Notes under the pieces: generated by a model | Databases searched by the model: none | What the model was told of the DNA's origin: nothing | Seen by the model: only the letters and a program-made list of their open reading frames with translations | NCBI GenBank assembly: GCA_040506895.1 | Contig: JBEVVY010000001.1 | Coordinates: forward strand, 2,341,116-2,405,115 | Direction of reading: 5' to 3' | Source of the DNA: Sedimenticola_A sp040506895 | GTDB lineage: Bacteria; Pseudomonadota; Gammaproteobacteria; Chromatiales; Chromatiaceae | DNA: 64,000 nucleotides | Made by a program: the position numbers and the translations under genes | Shown: one piece after another, positions 9,198-18,681 of the stretch | Layout of the letters: the number at the start of each line of letters is the position of its first letter | How positions within the stretch are numbered: position 1 is the stretch's first letter

Positions 9198-9929
9198 TTA
9201 TTTCGTGGCTTTGGCAAAAAGGTTGCGGGTGAAAATTGCTGATTTGCCGACATCCCCCGTCTCAACAGCAAGGCGAAATCGCAAGGCCATATGGTATACA
9301 CGCCACAACAACCACCTGGCGGTACCCTTCACCCCGGAAGCAACGGGACCACTCTCGTCGAAAGAGACGGTTTTAAAGCCGGATGACAGTAACAGTTGCA
9401 AAAGGGAGGCCCTTGTAAAGGCCAACTCATGGGTAAAGTCACTGTACAGAATAGAGCTACAGAATGGAGATTCCCCATTGGGGGCGTGTATCAGCCACCT
9501 TCCTTTCGGCTTGAGTACCCGGTATACCTCGTCGACAAACTCGAGAAGTTCATCCTTTGTAAAGTGCTCGATGACATCAAATGCCACCACGCAGTCAATG
9601 GATCCGTCTGGTGATGCAGCCAGGGTGTCCAATAGATCCTTCTCCTCAACGCCTTCGATTCCCAGACGGCGCGCCTCTGCAACCTGTTCGCCGGAAACAT
9701 CGACACCACGAACATTCGTATACCCTGCCTGTCGCGCAAAATATATCAATGCACCATGACCACAACCCAGATCAAGGACGACCGCATCCTTTCGTTCCGG
9801 GAAAAACTCCCGAACAACTTTCTTCAATGTAGGCGCCCGTGGAGCAAAATCTTCAAGGGATGCCGGAGACAGGGATGTCTCCCGGGAATTGACGTAATAC
9901 TGGTAAATACGGCTACGGTAGGCTCTCAT
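9198..9929 (-). CDS. Class I SAM-dependent methyltransferase
   Basis: A 243-residue Rossmann-fold methyltransferase. Motif I is VVLDLGCGHGALIYFARQAG (around residue 50), the adenosine-binding acidic residue follows in VRGVDVSGEQV, and motif IV-like VVAFDVIEHF sits near residue 112. This matches the Methyltransf_11/23 group that often methylates sugars or lipid-linked intermediates. It is the first gene of the minus-strand glycan operon, 37 bp upstream of the asnB start, so methylation or capping of the glycan is plausible. An ubiquinone-biosynthesis methyltransferase is a less likely alternative. Confidence 0.8.
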   Translation of the reverse strand: MRAYRSRIYQYYVNSRETSLSPASLEDFAPRAPTLKKVVREFFPERKDAVVLDLGCGHGALIYFARQAGYTNVRGVDVSGEQVAEARRLGIEGVEEKDLLDTLAASPDGSIDCVVAFDVIEHFTKDELLEFVDEVYRVLKPKGRWLIHAPNGESPFCSSILYSDFTHELAFTRASLLQLLLSSGFKTVSFDESGPVASGVKGTARWLLWRVYHMALRFRLAVETGDVGKSAIFTRNLFAKATK

Positions 9930-10485
9930 ATTCTCTCTGCTTCATGCATCTTGTCGTACAGCCCCATACAGCTGTAAGTCCACCACTCCATAAAGGGCCA
10001 CTTGCACGCCCACCACGACAAATACTTTAATTCATTTCAAGGTGCCGATCAGCTATTCCCAGACCTTCCTGGAAAAATAGCCGTTCACCCAGACACCACA
10101 CTCCGGGAAGGTCGGCATCGCCTTACGCAGCCGCTACACCCGACGCCAACAAACAACCCACAAAAACAATTTAACCCATTGATTATATTGCCCAAACTGG
10201 GCAGTTCGGCTTTACGACCAAGATCACCGGCCAACAAAGCCTCCAAGGTTGGATCTGTTGTATGATACCGTGTTCACGGGCCACAATTACGGGCCAGTTT
10301 AAAGTTCTTGTAAGACCTGGAGAATTATACCAGTCATACCGCCTGGAAACTTCACGATCCACAGTCACTGTCCCATGGAACAACCGTGCTGAACATGACG
10401 TCTGGTCACCTGGCAGTCTCTTCCACCGGTGACCGGTGCTGTATCGACAAACAGAATTCTGATGGATTGAAACTCGCACTCCCCC
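9930..10485. other. 556-bp intergenic region between divergent glycan operons
   Basis: No convincing gene is present; the short open frames have no ribosome site and no recognisable protein. It must contain the divergent promoters of the methyltransferase-led operon and of the WecA-like operon. A 7-bp inverted repeat (GGTCACC at 10404-10410, GGTGACC at 10428-10434) lies about 55 bp before the plus-strand gene and could be an operator. I found no JUMPStart element. Confidence 0.5.
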
Positions 10486-11529
10486 ATGATTGAAATAGTT
10501 AGCATCTGCATACCGGTTTTAGTCCTCTCCGCCTGGCTTACAAAACGGTTACTGGATCCCAGTTCCCGCTATTATCATCTGGATCACCCAAATGATCGCT
10601 CGCTTCACCAGGCACCCACGCCAAGATCAGGGGGTTTGGCCATCATCTCTTCGGCAATAATCGGTTTTTTCTGCATTGCACTCCTGGTCTCCGTTCACAG
10701 TTCAGCACTCTGGATCCTCTCCGGCCTTCTATTGGTGTCAGGGGTATCCTATTTTGACGACCGTAATCACATACCCGCGGGATATCGACTTGCAGTACAC
10801 CTTATCGCCGCCTCCCTGCTCATGGCGGGAGGGCTTGAGCCGACACACAACATAGTCCCGGGTAACGGGATCCCACTCTCTGATACAACCGCCTGGATAT
10901 TCGGAATTTTGTTATGCGCCTGGATGATCAACCTTTATAACTTCATGGATGGAATGGACGGTTTCGCCGGCGGAATGTCGGTTGCTGGCTTCACCGCCCT
11001 TGGCATCATTGGCATCGACTCCGGCCACCCGGAGTTTGCTGCATTCAACTTTATTACTGCATCGGCGGCATGCGGGTTTCTGTTTTTCAATTTCCCACCG
11101 GCACGGATCTTTATGGGGGATGTGGGCTCATCCTCCCTTGGATTCCTGGCTGTCGCCTCCTCTCTCTGGGGGGCGAAAACAGGCGTATTCAGCCTATGGA
11201 TCCCCATCCTGGTATTTTCTCCGTTCATTGTTGATGCCAGTGTCACCCTGGCCAGGCGGATATTCCGGGGAGAGAAAATCTGGCAGGCGCACAAGAGTCA
11301 TTATTACCAACGCCTGGTACTCTCCGGGTGGGGGCACCGGAAAACGGTTGTTGCCGAGTACGGCCTTATGACGGCCTGCGCAGTTTCTGCTATTTTTGCC
11401 AGCAAAATCACTCCAGAACAGCAATTGATGATGATCGCCGCATGGACATTCGTGTATATTGTTATCATCTTGTTAATCAACCGCTTAAGTAAAGGAAGAC
11501 TGGAATCCGAGCTTGACTCTTCTGCCTGA
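10486..11529 (+). CDS. WecA/WbpL-type undecaprenyl-phosphate sugar-1-phosphate transferase
   Basis: A 347-residue polytopic inner-membrane enzyme (about ten to eleven hydrophobic segments) that starts a glycan chain by moving an HexNAc-1-phosphate onto undecaprenyl phosphate. MraY/WecA family motifs are clear: PTPRSGGLAI (about 45), FDDRNHIPAG (about 87), NLYNFMDGMDGFAGG (about 149), ARIFMGDVGSSSLGF (about 205) and the His-rich AHKSHYYQRL near residue 268. The last motif with YQRL favours the WbpL-like FucNAc/QuiNAc class over MraY. The WbpM-like gene downstream, which makes the 4-keto precursor of such sugars, supports this. It is the first gene of the plus-strand cluster. Confidence 0.87.
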   Translation: MIEIVSICIPVLVLSAWLTKRLLDPSSRYYHLDHPNDRSLHQAPTPRSGGLAIISSAIIGFFCIALLVSVHSSALWILSGLLLVSGVSYFDDRNHIPAGYRLAVHLIAASLLMAGGLEPTHNIVPGNGIPLSDTTAWIFGILLCAWMINLYNFMDGMDGFAGGMSVAGFTALGIIGIDSGHPEFAAFNFITASAACGFLFFNFPPARIFMGDVGSSSLGFLAVASSLWGAKTGVFSLWIPILVFSPFIVDASVTLARRIFRGEKIWQAHKSHYYQRLVLSGWGHRKTVVAEYGLMTACAVSAIFASKITPEQQLMMIAAWTFVYIVIILLINRLSKGRLESELDSSA

Positions 11530-11619
11530 ACCCGAAGGCGGGCCAGCAAACACCCGGGAATCAAATTACTTTCAGAGTAATTTCCCGACATAAACCACAA
11601 GCCAGGATTCAATGACCAC

Positions 11620-13497
11620 ATGGACAGACTACGCTCAACGGAATCAGCACTCATCCATGATCTGCTCATGGTGCCCACAGCCTGGCTCCTGGCCTACTGG
11701 CTGAGGTTCAACCTGGAAATCCCAACACCCGAGATTCTGGCCGGCGCAATCAAATCACTTGCAGTCCTGATACCCGTTCAGCTTCTTGCTTTTCATGTTT
11801 TCGGTCTCTACAGGGGAATATGGCGTTTCGCCTCGCTGCCGGACCTTCTGCGCATTCTAAAGGCGGTAGCCGTCGGTACCGCCATCAGCATGTCGCTGAT
11901 TTTCTTGCTGACCAGGGGCATCGGCATCCCCAGGTCAGTGCCTATCCTGTATACCGTCTTCCTGTTGATGCTGCTCAGCGGCCCCCGCCTCCTCTACAGA
12001 TGGATGAAGGACAGGCACCTCTATCTCAGGTCAGGCCAAAGGGTTCTCATTGTCGGCTCCGGAGCCGCGGGCGAGATGCTCGCGCGCGATCTGTTGAGAA
12101 ATCACAGCCACGACAGTTTCCTGCCGATCGCGTTTGTCGATGACAACCCCAAGCGGCACGGTCGTGACATTCACGGAATACCCGTGTCAGGGAAATCCAC
12201 TGACATACCCCACCTTGCAGACGACCTGGAAATCGACCTGATCATGCTGGCCATCCCTTCCGCTGATTCCGCACATATGCGCCGGGTGGTGGAACAGTGC
12301 GAATTATCAGGCGTTCCCTTCAGGACCGTCCCCCAGCTGCAGGACCTGGTCTCCGGAAAGGTCAGCATCAATGAACTCAGGGAAGTCTCCATCGACGACC
12401 TGCTTGGTCGTGAGCAGGTCTCCCTTGACTGGCAATCGATTCAGCAGAAGCTCTCCGGCAGAGACATCCTGGTGACAGGCAGCGGAGGATCCATCGGTTC
12501 AGAGCTGTGCAGGCAGATCGCCAGGCTGGAGCCCCGCAAACTGATCCTGGTGGAGATAAGCGAGTTCAACCTCTACACCATCGAGATGGAACTCAAAGCG
12601 CAGTTCCCCCAGTTGAACATCCACTGCCACCTCGGCGATGTCACGGACAGCCCGTTTATCGATTACATATTCAAGACACACCAACCGAATGTCGTATATC
12701 ACGCCGCCGCCTACAAACATGTTCCAATGCTCGAACCCCAGATCCGGCAGGCCGTCAGAAACAACTCCCTTGGTACACGCTGCGTGGCGGAGACCGCATC
12801 CCGGTACGACTGCGATGAGTTCGTGCTGGTCTCCACGGACAAGGCCGTCAATCCAACCAATATCATGGGCGCCAGCAAGCGCCTGGCTGAAATCTATTGC
12901 CAGAACCTGAACGGTCGCAGCAACACTCACTTCATCACCGTGCGGTTTGGAAACGTCCTCGGTTCGGCCGGCAGCGTAATCCCCCTGTTCAGGGAGCAGA
13001 TCGCCTCCGGAGGGCCGGTCACGGTCACCGATCCCCGCATGGAGCGTTATTTCATGACCATTCCCGAGGCCTGCCAACTGATCATGCAGACCACGGCCAT
13101 GGGTAAAGGCGGGGAAATCTTCGTACTGGACATGGGTGAACCGGTAAAAATCAAGTACCTTGCCGAACAGATGATCATGCTGTCAGGGAAAGTTCCGGGT
13201 GAGGACATAGAAATCGAGTATATTGGCCTGCGCCCCGGGGAAAAACTCTTTGAAGAGCTGTTCCATGAACAGGAACAGTTGACCGGCACCCTGCATGAGA
13301 AGGTGCTGCTCGCCAGCCACCGCCAGGTGCAGTGGGAATTACTCGAAGAGACCCTGCAACAGATGGAGGAGTCCTGCAGGCTTATGGATCACACCCAACT
13401 GGAAACCCAGTTGAAATCCCTGGTCCCTGAATACGATCCACAGGATAACTCGCCCTCCGACGAAAAAAGTGCAGATATCATCTACTTGAAACAGTAG
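11620..13497 (+). CDS. wbpM: WbpM/CapD-type UDP-GlcNAc 4,6-dehydratase
   Basis: A 625-residue membrane-anchored nucleotide-sugar 4,6-dehydratase. Four hydrophobic segments occupy the first 120 residues, followed by a CoA-binding-like Rossmann domain (VLIVGSGAAGEMLARDLL, about 141-158). The C-terminal SDR domain has NAD-binding VTGSGGSIGSEL near 285 and STDKAVNPTNIMGASKR near 405-420. The usual catalytic Tyr of YxxxK is Met here (M-x3-K), which is characteristic of the WbpM group. It converts UDP-GlcNAc to the 4-keto-6-deoxy intermediate for QuiNAc/FucNAc sugars. The gene follows the initiating transferase by 90 bp, as in many O-antigen clusters. Confidence 0.9.
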   Translation: MDRLRSTESALIHDLLMVPTAWLLAYWLRFNLEIPTPEILAGAIKSLAVLIPVQLLAFHVFGLYRGIWRFASLPDLLRILKAVAVGTAISMSLIFLLTRGIGIPRSVPILYTVFLLMLLSGPRLLYRWMKDRHLYLRSGQRVLIVGSGAAGEMLARDLLRNHSHDSFLPIAFVDDNPKRHGRDIHGIPVSGKSTDIPHLADDLEIDLIMLAIPSADSAHMRRVVEQCELSGVPFRTVPQLQDLVSGKVSINELREVSIDDLLGREQVSLDWQSIQQKLSGRDILVTGSGGSIGSELCRQIARLEPRKLILVEISEFNLYTIEMELKAQFPQLNIHCHLGDVTDSPFIDYIFKTHQPNVVYHAAAYKHVPMLEPQIRQAVRNNSLGTRCVAETASRYDCDEFVLVSTDKAVNPTNIMGASKRLAEIYCQNLNGRSNTHFITVRFGNVLGSAGSVIPLFREQIASGGPVTVTDPRMERYFMTIPEACQLIMQTTAMGKGGEIFVLDMGEPVKIKYLAEQMIMLSGKVPGEDIEIEYIGLRPGEKLFEELFHEQEQLTGTLHEKVLLASHRQVQWELLEETLQQMEESCRLMDHTQLETQLKSLVPEYDPQDNSPSDEKSADIIYLKQ

Positions 13498-13696
13498 GTC
13501 GAAGCCTATTGGGCCTGGCGACCGACCCCGCACTCCGGCTAATCGAACCATAAATACCCCCTATACCGGGTATCTGCCGGTTCCTTTTTTAGGCCGTTCA
13601 GCTTGGCAACAAACCATCGTCTTAGTACGATATCCGACTGAGCCGCACACCAGACCGCCCAACCCTAATCGAGAGCTGCCCCGCCATCTCCAGATC

Positions 13697-15421
13697 ATGA
13701 GCTCGTACGATCAATACCGCCGCCTGCTCCATTACGTGAAGCCTCACAAGGGCGTATTTGCGGCCTCGATTTTCGCAACTGTCGTGCTGGCGTCCACAGA
13801 ACCGGCCGTCGCGGCGCTGATGAAACCGCTGTTGGACGGCAGTTTCGTGGAGAAGGACCCCACCATGATCGTGCTGATGCCACTCTTGCTGGTGGCACTG
13901 TTTATCGTCAGGAGCATCTCGGGGTTCATCAGTTCAACAGCCATGGAGAGTGTAGCCACGCACGTGGTATTCGACCTGCGAAGCGAGATGATCGATCGCC
14001 TGCTGACACTGCCGACCAGTTATTACGACAGCAACAGTGCAGGCATCACCCTTTCCAAGGTGACTTTCGATGTCGAGCAACTGACAGCCGCGGCCACCAG
14101 GGTACTGATCGTCCTGGTCCGGGACACCCTGGCCATCGCCGGCCTGCTGGGATGGGCCATCTACCTCAACTGGAAGCTCGCACTCATTGCCCTGGGACTG
14201 ATTCCCGTGGTGGTGGTGATCGTCAGGCTGATCAGCACCCGGCTGCGCAATATCAACCGCACCCTTCAGCAGTTCATGGGGGAGATGACTCATATCCTCG
14301 AGGAGGTCATCAAGGGCAACCGGATCGTAAAACTGTTTGGAGGACAGGCATACGAAAAGCAGCGCTTTAACGCTTCGGCCAATAAAGTCCGCCAGTACCG
14401 GGTGAAGAATGTCATTGTCGGCACATCCAACGTCCAGCTGGTCCAGATATTTGCTGTCGCCGGACTCGCCCTGATGGCTTACCTGGCGGCAAAGATGGAC
14501 TTCACTGTCGGTGAGTTCATGTCTTTCTTCACCGCCATCGCACTCACACTCTCCCCCCTGAAGCGGCTGACCGGCATCAACGCCGACCTCCAGAAAGGCC
14601 TTGCCGCAGCCGACACGGTTTTCGCACTTGTTGACCAGTCTCCAGAAATCGACAATGGAACGAGGACCCTCCCTGCAGCAAAGGCATCAGGCCATCTCGC
14701 ATTCCGCAATATCGGCTTCTCCTACCCCGGTCATAAAGAGAGTGTTCTCGATGAGATCTCCCTGGAGATACAGCCGGGCGAGAACGTCGCGCTGGTCGGC
14801 CCATCAGGAAGCGGAAAAACATCGCTTACCAGCCTGCTGCCGAGGTTCTACAGCCCTACCCGGGGTGAAGTGCTTATCGACGGAACGGATATTCAGGAAC
14901 TGCCCCTCAACGATCTCCGTTCACAGATCTCCCTGGTATCCCAGGACGTGGTCCTCTTCAACGACAGTGTGCGCGCAAACATTGCCTATGGGGCTTCCGC
15001 AAACACCGATGATTCCCGCATCAGGGAGGCGGCGCGGGCCGCAAATGCCCTGGAATTCATTCAGCAGATGCCGGAAGGATTTGATACCCAGATCGGTGAC
15101 AATGGCGTACGCCTTTCGGGTGGACAGCGTCAGCGGATAGCCATCGCCAGGGCACTGCTCAAGGATGCCCCGATACTTATCCTCGACGAGGCGACATCCG
15201 CTCTCGATACCGAATCCGAACAGCTGATCCAGGAAGCCATGGACAGACTGAGAGCCGGGCGTACCACCATCATCATCGCCCATCGCCTCTCCACCATCGA
15301 GCATGCAGACAAGATCGTTGTGCTGGACAAGGGGGCAATCGTGGAAACAGGCACCCATCACCAACTGCTGGAACAGAACGGCCTATACCAGAAGCTGTAC
15401 CAGATCCAGTTTGCGGACTGA
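13697..15421 (+). CDS. msbA: Lipid A export permease/ATP-binding protein MsbA
   Basis: A 574-residue half-transporter ABC protein that flips lipid A-core across the inner membrane. Six transmembrane helices fill the first 320 residues. The nucleotide-binding domain has Walker A GPSGSGKTS (about 368), the signature LSGGQRQRIAIARALL (about 473) and Walker B ILILDEATSALD (about 493), followed by the IIIAHRLSTIEHAD switch region. Length matches MsbA (about 580). It is followed 29 bp later by a lipid A acyltransferase, a pairing that supports MsbA over another exporter. About 200 bp upstream separate it from wbpM, so it may have its own promoter. Confidence 0.9.
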   Translation: MSSYDQYRRLLHYVKPHKGVFAASIFATVVLASTEPAVAALMKPLLDGSFVEKDPTMIVLMPLLLVALFIVRSISGFISSTAMESVATHVVFDLRSEMIDRLLTLPTSYYDSNSAGITLSKVTFDVEQLTAAATRVLIVLVRDTLAIAGLLGWAIYLNWKLALIALGLIPVVVVIVRLISTRLRNINRTLQQFMGEMTHILEEVIKGNRIVKLFGGQAYEKQRFNASANKVRQYRVKNVIVGTSNVQLVQIFAVAGLALMAYLAAKMDFTVGEFMSFFTAIALTLSPLKRLTGINADLQKGLAAADTVFALVDQSPEIDNGTRTLPAAKASGHLAFRNIGFSYPGHKESVLDEISLEIQPGENVALVGPSGSGKTSLTSLLPRFYSPTRGEVLIDGTDIQELPLNDLRSQISLVSQDVVLFNDSVRANIAYGASANTDDSRIREAARAANALEFIQQMPEGFDTQIGDNGVRLSGGQRQRIAIARALLKDAPILILDEATSALDTESEQLIQEAMDRLRAGRTTIIIAHRLSTIEHADKIVVLDKGAIVETGTHHQLLEQNGLYQKLYQIQFAD

Positions 15422-15450
15422 TCCAGCTGCCATCCGGGCTCGATAAGCAA

Positions 15451-16371
15451 GTGAACGAACAGAACACAAGAAAGCCCCCCTTCTTGCTTGCACCCCGATT
15501 CTGGCCTACCTGGGCTGGACTGGCACTGCTGAGACTCATCCACACTTTCCCCCATTCCGCCAGGTTATGGTTTGGACGAAAAATGGGTCGGGCTATCGGA
15601 CTACTGGCAAAGCGCAGGCTGAAGATTGCCCGCCGGAATATCGAACTCTGCTTCCCATCAAAAACCGAGCAGGAGCGCGAGGAGATTGTCTCCCGGAACT
15701 TCGAATATCTCGGCATCAGCCTGATCGAGGGCGCCATGAGTTGGTGGAGCAGCCCGGAGGATATTCTGGCACAGGTGGAATTCGAGGGGAGTCATCACCT
15801 CGACCAGGCGCTCGAAACCGGCCGGGGCGTCATACTGCTCTCGGCCCACATGACATCTCTTGAAATCGGTGTGCATATAATGGGCCTGAAATTCGGCATG
15901 GCCATCATGTACCGACCTCTCAAGAATCCGGTGATGGACAGGCTGATCAGAGAATCCCGCGAGAAGCATTCGGACTCGGTATTCCCGAGAAGCGATACGC
16001 GCGCAATGATCAGATCACTGAAACAGGGAAAGGCCGTGTTTTATGGCTTTGACCAGGACTATGGCGCGAGACACAGCATCTTCGCCCCCTTCTTTGGGAT
16101 AGAGGCGGCAACAATCACCGCCACCACCCGTTTCGCCAAGGCGACAGGCGCAATCGTTGTGCCCTATTTCCCATACCAGACAGATGCCGGCAGGTATCAT
16201 GTGGAGATACTGCCACCGGTCGAAGACTTTCCCGGGGAGAGCATCGAGGCAGACACCCGGCGTCTGAATGAAATACTCGAAAAGGCCATTCTGAAAGCCC
16301 CCGAACAGTATCTGTGGATCCACAGGCGGTTCAAGACCAGGCCTGAAGGCGAAGCGGATGTTTATAATTGA
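15451..16371 (+). CDS. Lipid A biosynthesis (KDO)2-lipid IVA acyltransferase, LpxL/HtrB family
   Basis: A 306-residue membrane-associated acyltransferase of the LpxL/LpxM family, which adds secondary acyl chains to lipid A. The catalytic HX4E is visible as SAHMTSLE (H133 and E138). Downstream are MYRPLKNPVMDRLIRESR and FGFD-like substrate-pocket blocks (YGFDQDYG). The N-terminus begins with a hydrophobic stretch (FWPTWAGLALLRLIHTF). The start is GTG at 15451 with a poor ribosome site. Its place between msbA and LPS glycosyltransferase genes supports lipid A acylation. LpxL cannot be separated from LpxM by eye. Confidence 0.85.
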   Translation: MNEQNTRKPPFLLAPRFWPTWAGLALLRLIHTFPHSARLWFGRKMGRAIGLLAKRRLKIARRNIELCFPSKTEQEREEIVSRNFEYLGISLIEGAMSWWSSPEDILAQVEFEGSHHLDQALETGRGVILLSAHMTSLEIGVHIMGLKFGMAIMYRPLKNPVMDRLIRESREKHSDSVFPRSDTRAMIRSLKQGKAVFYGFDQDYGARHSIFAPFFGIEAATITATTRFAKATGAIVVPYFPYQTDAGRYHVEILPPVEDFPGESIEADTRRLNEILEKAILKAPEQYLWIHRRFKTRPEGEADVYN

Positions 16372-16436
16372 TACCCGGATCACTTCAGCCGACAGAGACG
16401 ACCGGGCAACAACCAGCAAGCGAAGTTATTGACAAG

Positions 16437-17549
16437 ATGCGTATTGGACTGATCAGTGCAGATTTTGCACCCAATGTGGGAGGCGTTGCCGCCCATGTTG
16501 TAGAACTGGGGAAAGCGCTCGCCAAGGCAGGGCACGAAGTTCATGTCATCACCCTCCCCCTGGGCGACATGCGTGAAAAACAGGCCCGGTGGGAAGGCAT
16601 GCAGGTGCACAGACCCAGGATTCCAAAAGGAAAACCCTTTTACTCCTGGCTTCTGGCGCGCTGGCTGAAAAGATTCCTGGCGGAAACGCCCCTGGATATC
16701 CTGCACGTTCATGGCCTGCGACCGCTGGAGGCCACCCGCGGACTGAATATTCCAGTGCTCTTCACCAATCACACCTCGGGATTTCTGCGCCGCATCAAGA
16801 AGGGAGAGGGCGAACTCAGGGAGATGGCGGCACGCCTGAAACATATATGCCATGTACTCGCACCCAGCGAGCAACTCTGCGATGCGACACGGCTTACCGG
16901 TTACAAGGGCCCGGTGAGCTTTATTCCGAACGGTGTTGATACCGACAGGTTCCAACCCTCTCCATCAGGATTGAGGGAGAACTTGTCCATAGCACAGGAT
17001 GAAGTGGTGATACTGCTTGCCCGCCGACTGGTGGACAAGAACGGCGTGGTCATTTTCGCAGAGGCGACTGCTGCACTGAAAGGGCTGCCTGTGCGTATCG
17101 TGTTTGCAGGCGACGGTCCGGAGAGGGAGAAGGTAGCCTCCATTATCGAAAAGCATGGAATGATGGATAAAGCCATCTTCCTGGGTAATATCCCGAACCC
17201 CGATATGCCCGATATATACAACGCTGCAGACATCTCGGTGCTCCCCTCTTTCATGGAGGCCACAAGCATCACGGGCCTGGAGTCCATGGCCTGCGGTCTG
17301 CCCCTGGTAGGCACAGAGGTTGGCGGTATTCCGGTACTGATCGACGAGGGCACAACAGGATTTCTTGTGCCTCCCGGCAACCCGCAGAGACTCGGTGAAC
17401 AGATGCGTACACTGGCCCTGGATGCATCGCTACGCCAATCCATGGGCAGCCGGTCGAGGGAAAAGGCTGTAACTGAATTCAGTTGGAAAAATATCGCCGC
17501 AAGAACAGCTGAAATATATAATGAAGCACAATCCCGCGACACAGACTGA
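16437..17549 (+). CDS. Glycosyltransferase family 4
   Basis: A 370-residue GT4 sugar transferase. The N-terminal domain starts MRIGLISADFAPNVGGVAAHVVEL, which has the typical PxxGG acceptor loop. The C-terminal domain carries RRLVDKNGVVIFAEA and the EX7E motif in FMEATSITGLESMACGLP. The open frame extends upstream to a TTG at 16368 that overlaps the acyltransferase stop. The ATG at 16437 is chosen because the family motif begins there; the 23 extra residues are unlike the family. It lies in the LPS run between the lipid A acyltransferase and wecB. Acceptor unknown. Confidence 0.85.
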   Translation: MRIGLISADFAPNVGGVAAHVVELGKALAKAGHEVHVITLPLGDMREKQARWEGMQVHRPRIPKGKPFYSWLLARWLKRFLAETPLDILHVHGLRPLEATRGLNIPVLFTNHTSGFLRRIKKGEGELREMAARLKHICHVLAPSEQLCDATRLTGYKGPVSFIPNGVDTDRFQPSPSGLRENLSIAQDEVVILLARRLVDKNGVVIFAEATAALKGLPVRIVFAGDGPEREKVASIIEKHGMMDKAIFLGNIPNPDMPDIYNAADISVLPSFMEATSITGLESMACGLPLVGTEVGGIPVLIDEGTTGFLVPPGNPQRLGEQMRTLALDASLRQSMGSRSREKAVTEFSWKNIAARTAEIYNEAQSRDTD

Positions 17550-17561
17550 AGATCACCACTG

Positions 17562-18680
17562 ATGCGAAAAATCCTCGTTGCCTTCGGTACCCGGCCAGAG
17601 GCCATCAAGATGGCCCCGGTAATACATGAACTGGAGCGACACCCGGAGCTACAACCCATTGTGTGCATCACGGCCCAGCACAGGCAGATGCTGGACCAGA
17701 CACTCGGGCTTTTCGGCATAACCCCCGACGAGGACCTGGACCTGATGACCCCCGGACAGGACCTTGCATCACTCAGCTCCCGCATACTTGCAGGCATATC
17801 CCCTATCCTCGATGCACACAAACCTGACGCGATGCTTGTACAGGGCGACACGACAACGACCTTTTGTGCCGCACTGGCCGCCTTTTACCAGCGGATACCT
17901 GTCGGCCACATAGAAGCCGGCCTGCGCACGGGTGATCTCAGCGCACCCTTTCCGGAAGAGGCCAACCGCGTCCTCACCACCAGGCTGGCGAGCTGGCACT
18001 TTGCGCCTACAGCCAGCAACCGGGATGCGCTGATCAAGGAGGGGGTCGATGGCGACACGGTATACGTTACCGGAAACACGGTGATTGACGCCCTGTTATG
18101 GGAGAGCAACCGGATCGAATCGGGCCAGCATGCGGAGTCCACCGCCGACCTGGTTGCGCAGTTCAACCGGCCGTTTCTCCTGGTCACCGGCCACCGCAGG
18201 GAGAGTTTCGGACAGGGCTTCAACGACATCTGCAAGGCAATAAGGCAGATCGCCGAACTGCATCCGGAAATCGACCTCGTCTACCCGGTCCACCTGAACC
18301 CCAACGTCCAGGAACCGGTCAACAGAATCCTCGGCCAAGCGCAGAACATCCATCTTATAGAGCCCCTGGACTACGAGTCTTTCGTCGCCATCATGAATAA
18401 GGCGCTGTTCATCCTCACTGACTCCGGCGGGGTGCAGGAAGAGGCACCCTCACTCGGCAAGCCGGTGCTGGTCATGCGGGAAAAGACCGAGCGAAGCGAG
18501 GCACTCACCGGCGGTGTCCGCTTAGTGGGAACCGATCAACAGAAAATCATCGGGGAAGCTGAGAAACTGCTCACTGACAGAGCGCACTACCAGCAGATGT
18601 CCACGGCACAGAACCCGTATGGTGACGGCAAGGCCGCTGAACGTATAATATCGATACTCGCCAAACATTTCCGGAACTGA
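17562..18680 (+). CDS. wecB: UDP-N-acetylglucosamine 2-epimerase (non-hydrolysing)
   Basis: A 372-residue cytosolic enzyme interconverting UDP-GlcNAc and UDP-ManNAc. Recognisable blocks are FGTRPEAIKMAPVIHEL (about 7-23), QGDTTTTFCAALAAF (about 90), GHIEAGLRTGDLSAPFPEE (about 112), VTGHRRESFGQGF (about 208) and TDSGGVQEEAPSLGKPVLVM (about 285). All are standard for WecB/MnaA. The length is normal. It follows the GT4 gene by 12 bp and is followed by the ligase gene after one base, so these three are one operon. It supplies ManNAc-type sugars for the glycan, though no ManNAcA dehydrogenase (wecC) is seen nearby. Confidence 0.93.
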   Translation: MRKILVAFGTRPEAIKMAPVIHELERHPELQPIVCITAQHRQMLDQTLGLFGITPDEDLDLMTPGQDLASLSSRILAGISPILDAHKPDAMLVQGDTTTTFCAALAAFYQRIPVGHIEAGLRTGDLSAPFPEEANRVLTTRLASWHFAPTASNRDALIKEGVDGDTVYVTGNTVIDALLWESNRIESGQHAESTADLVAQFNRPFLLVTGHRRESFGQGFNDICKAIRQIAELHPEIDLVYPVHLNPNVQEPVNRILGQAQNIHLIEPLDYESFVAIMNKALFILTDSGGVQEEAPSLGKPVLVMREKTERSEALTGGVRLVGTDQQKIIGEAEKLLTDRAHYQQMSTAQNPYGDGKAAERIISILAKHFRN

Positions 18681-18681
18681 A

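Noticed and set aside
13498..13696. Possible terminator or small gene between wbpM and msbA
   Set aside because: Short GC-rich repeats and a T6 run exist, but no stable stem is directly followed by the T run, and no coding frame stands out.
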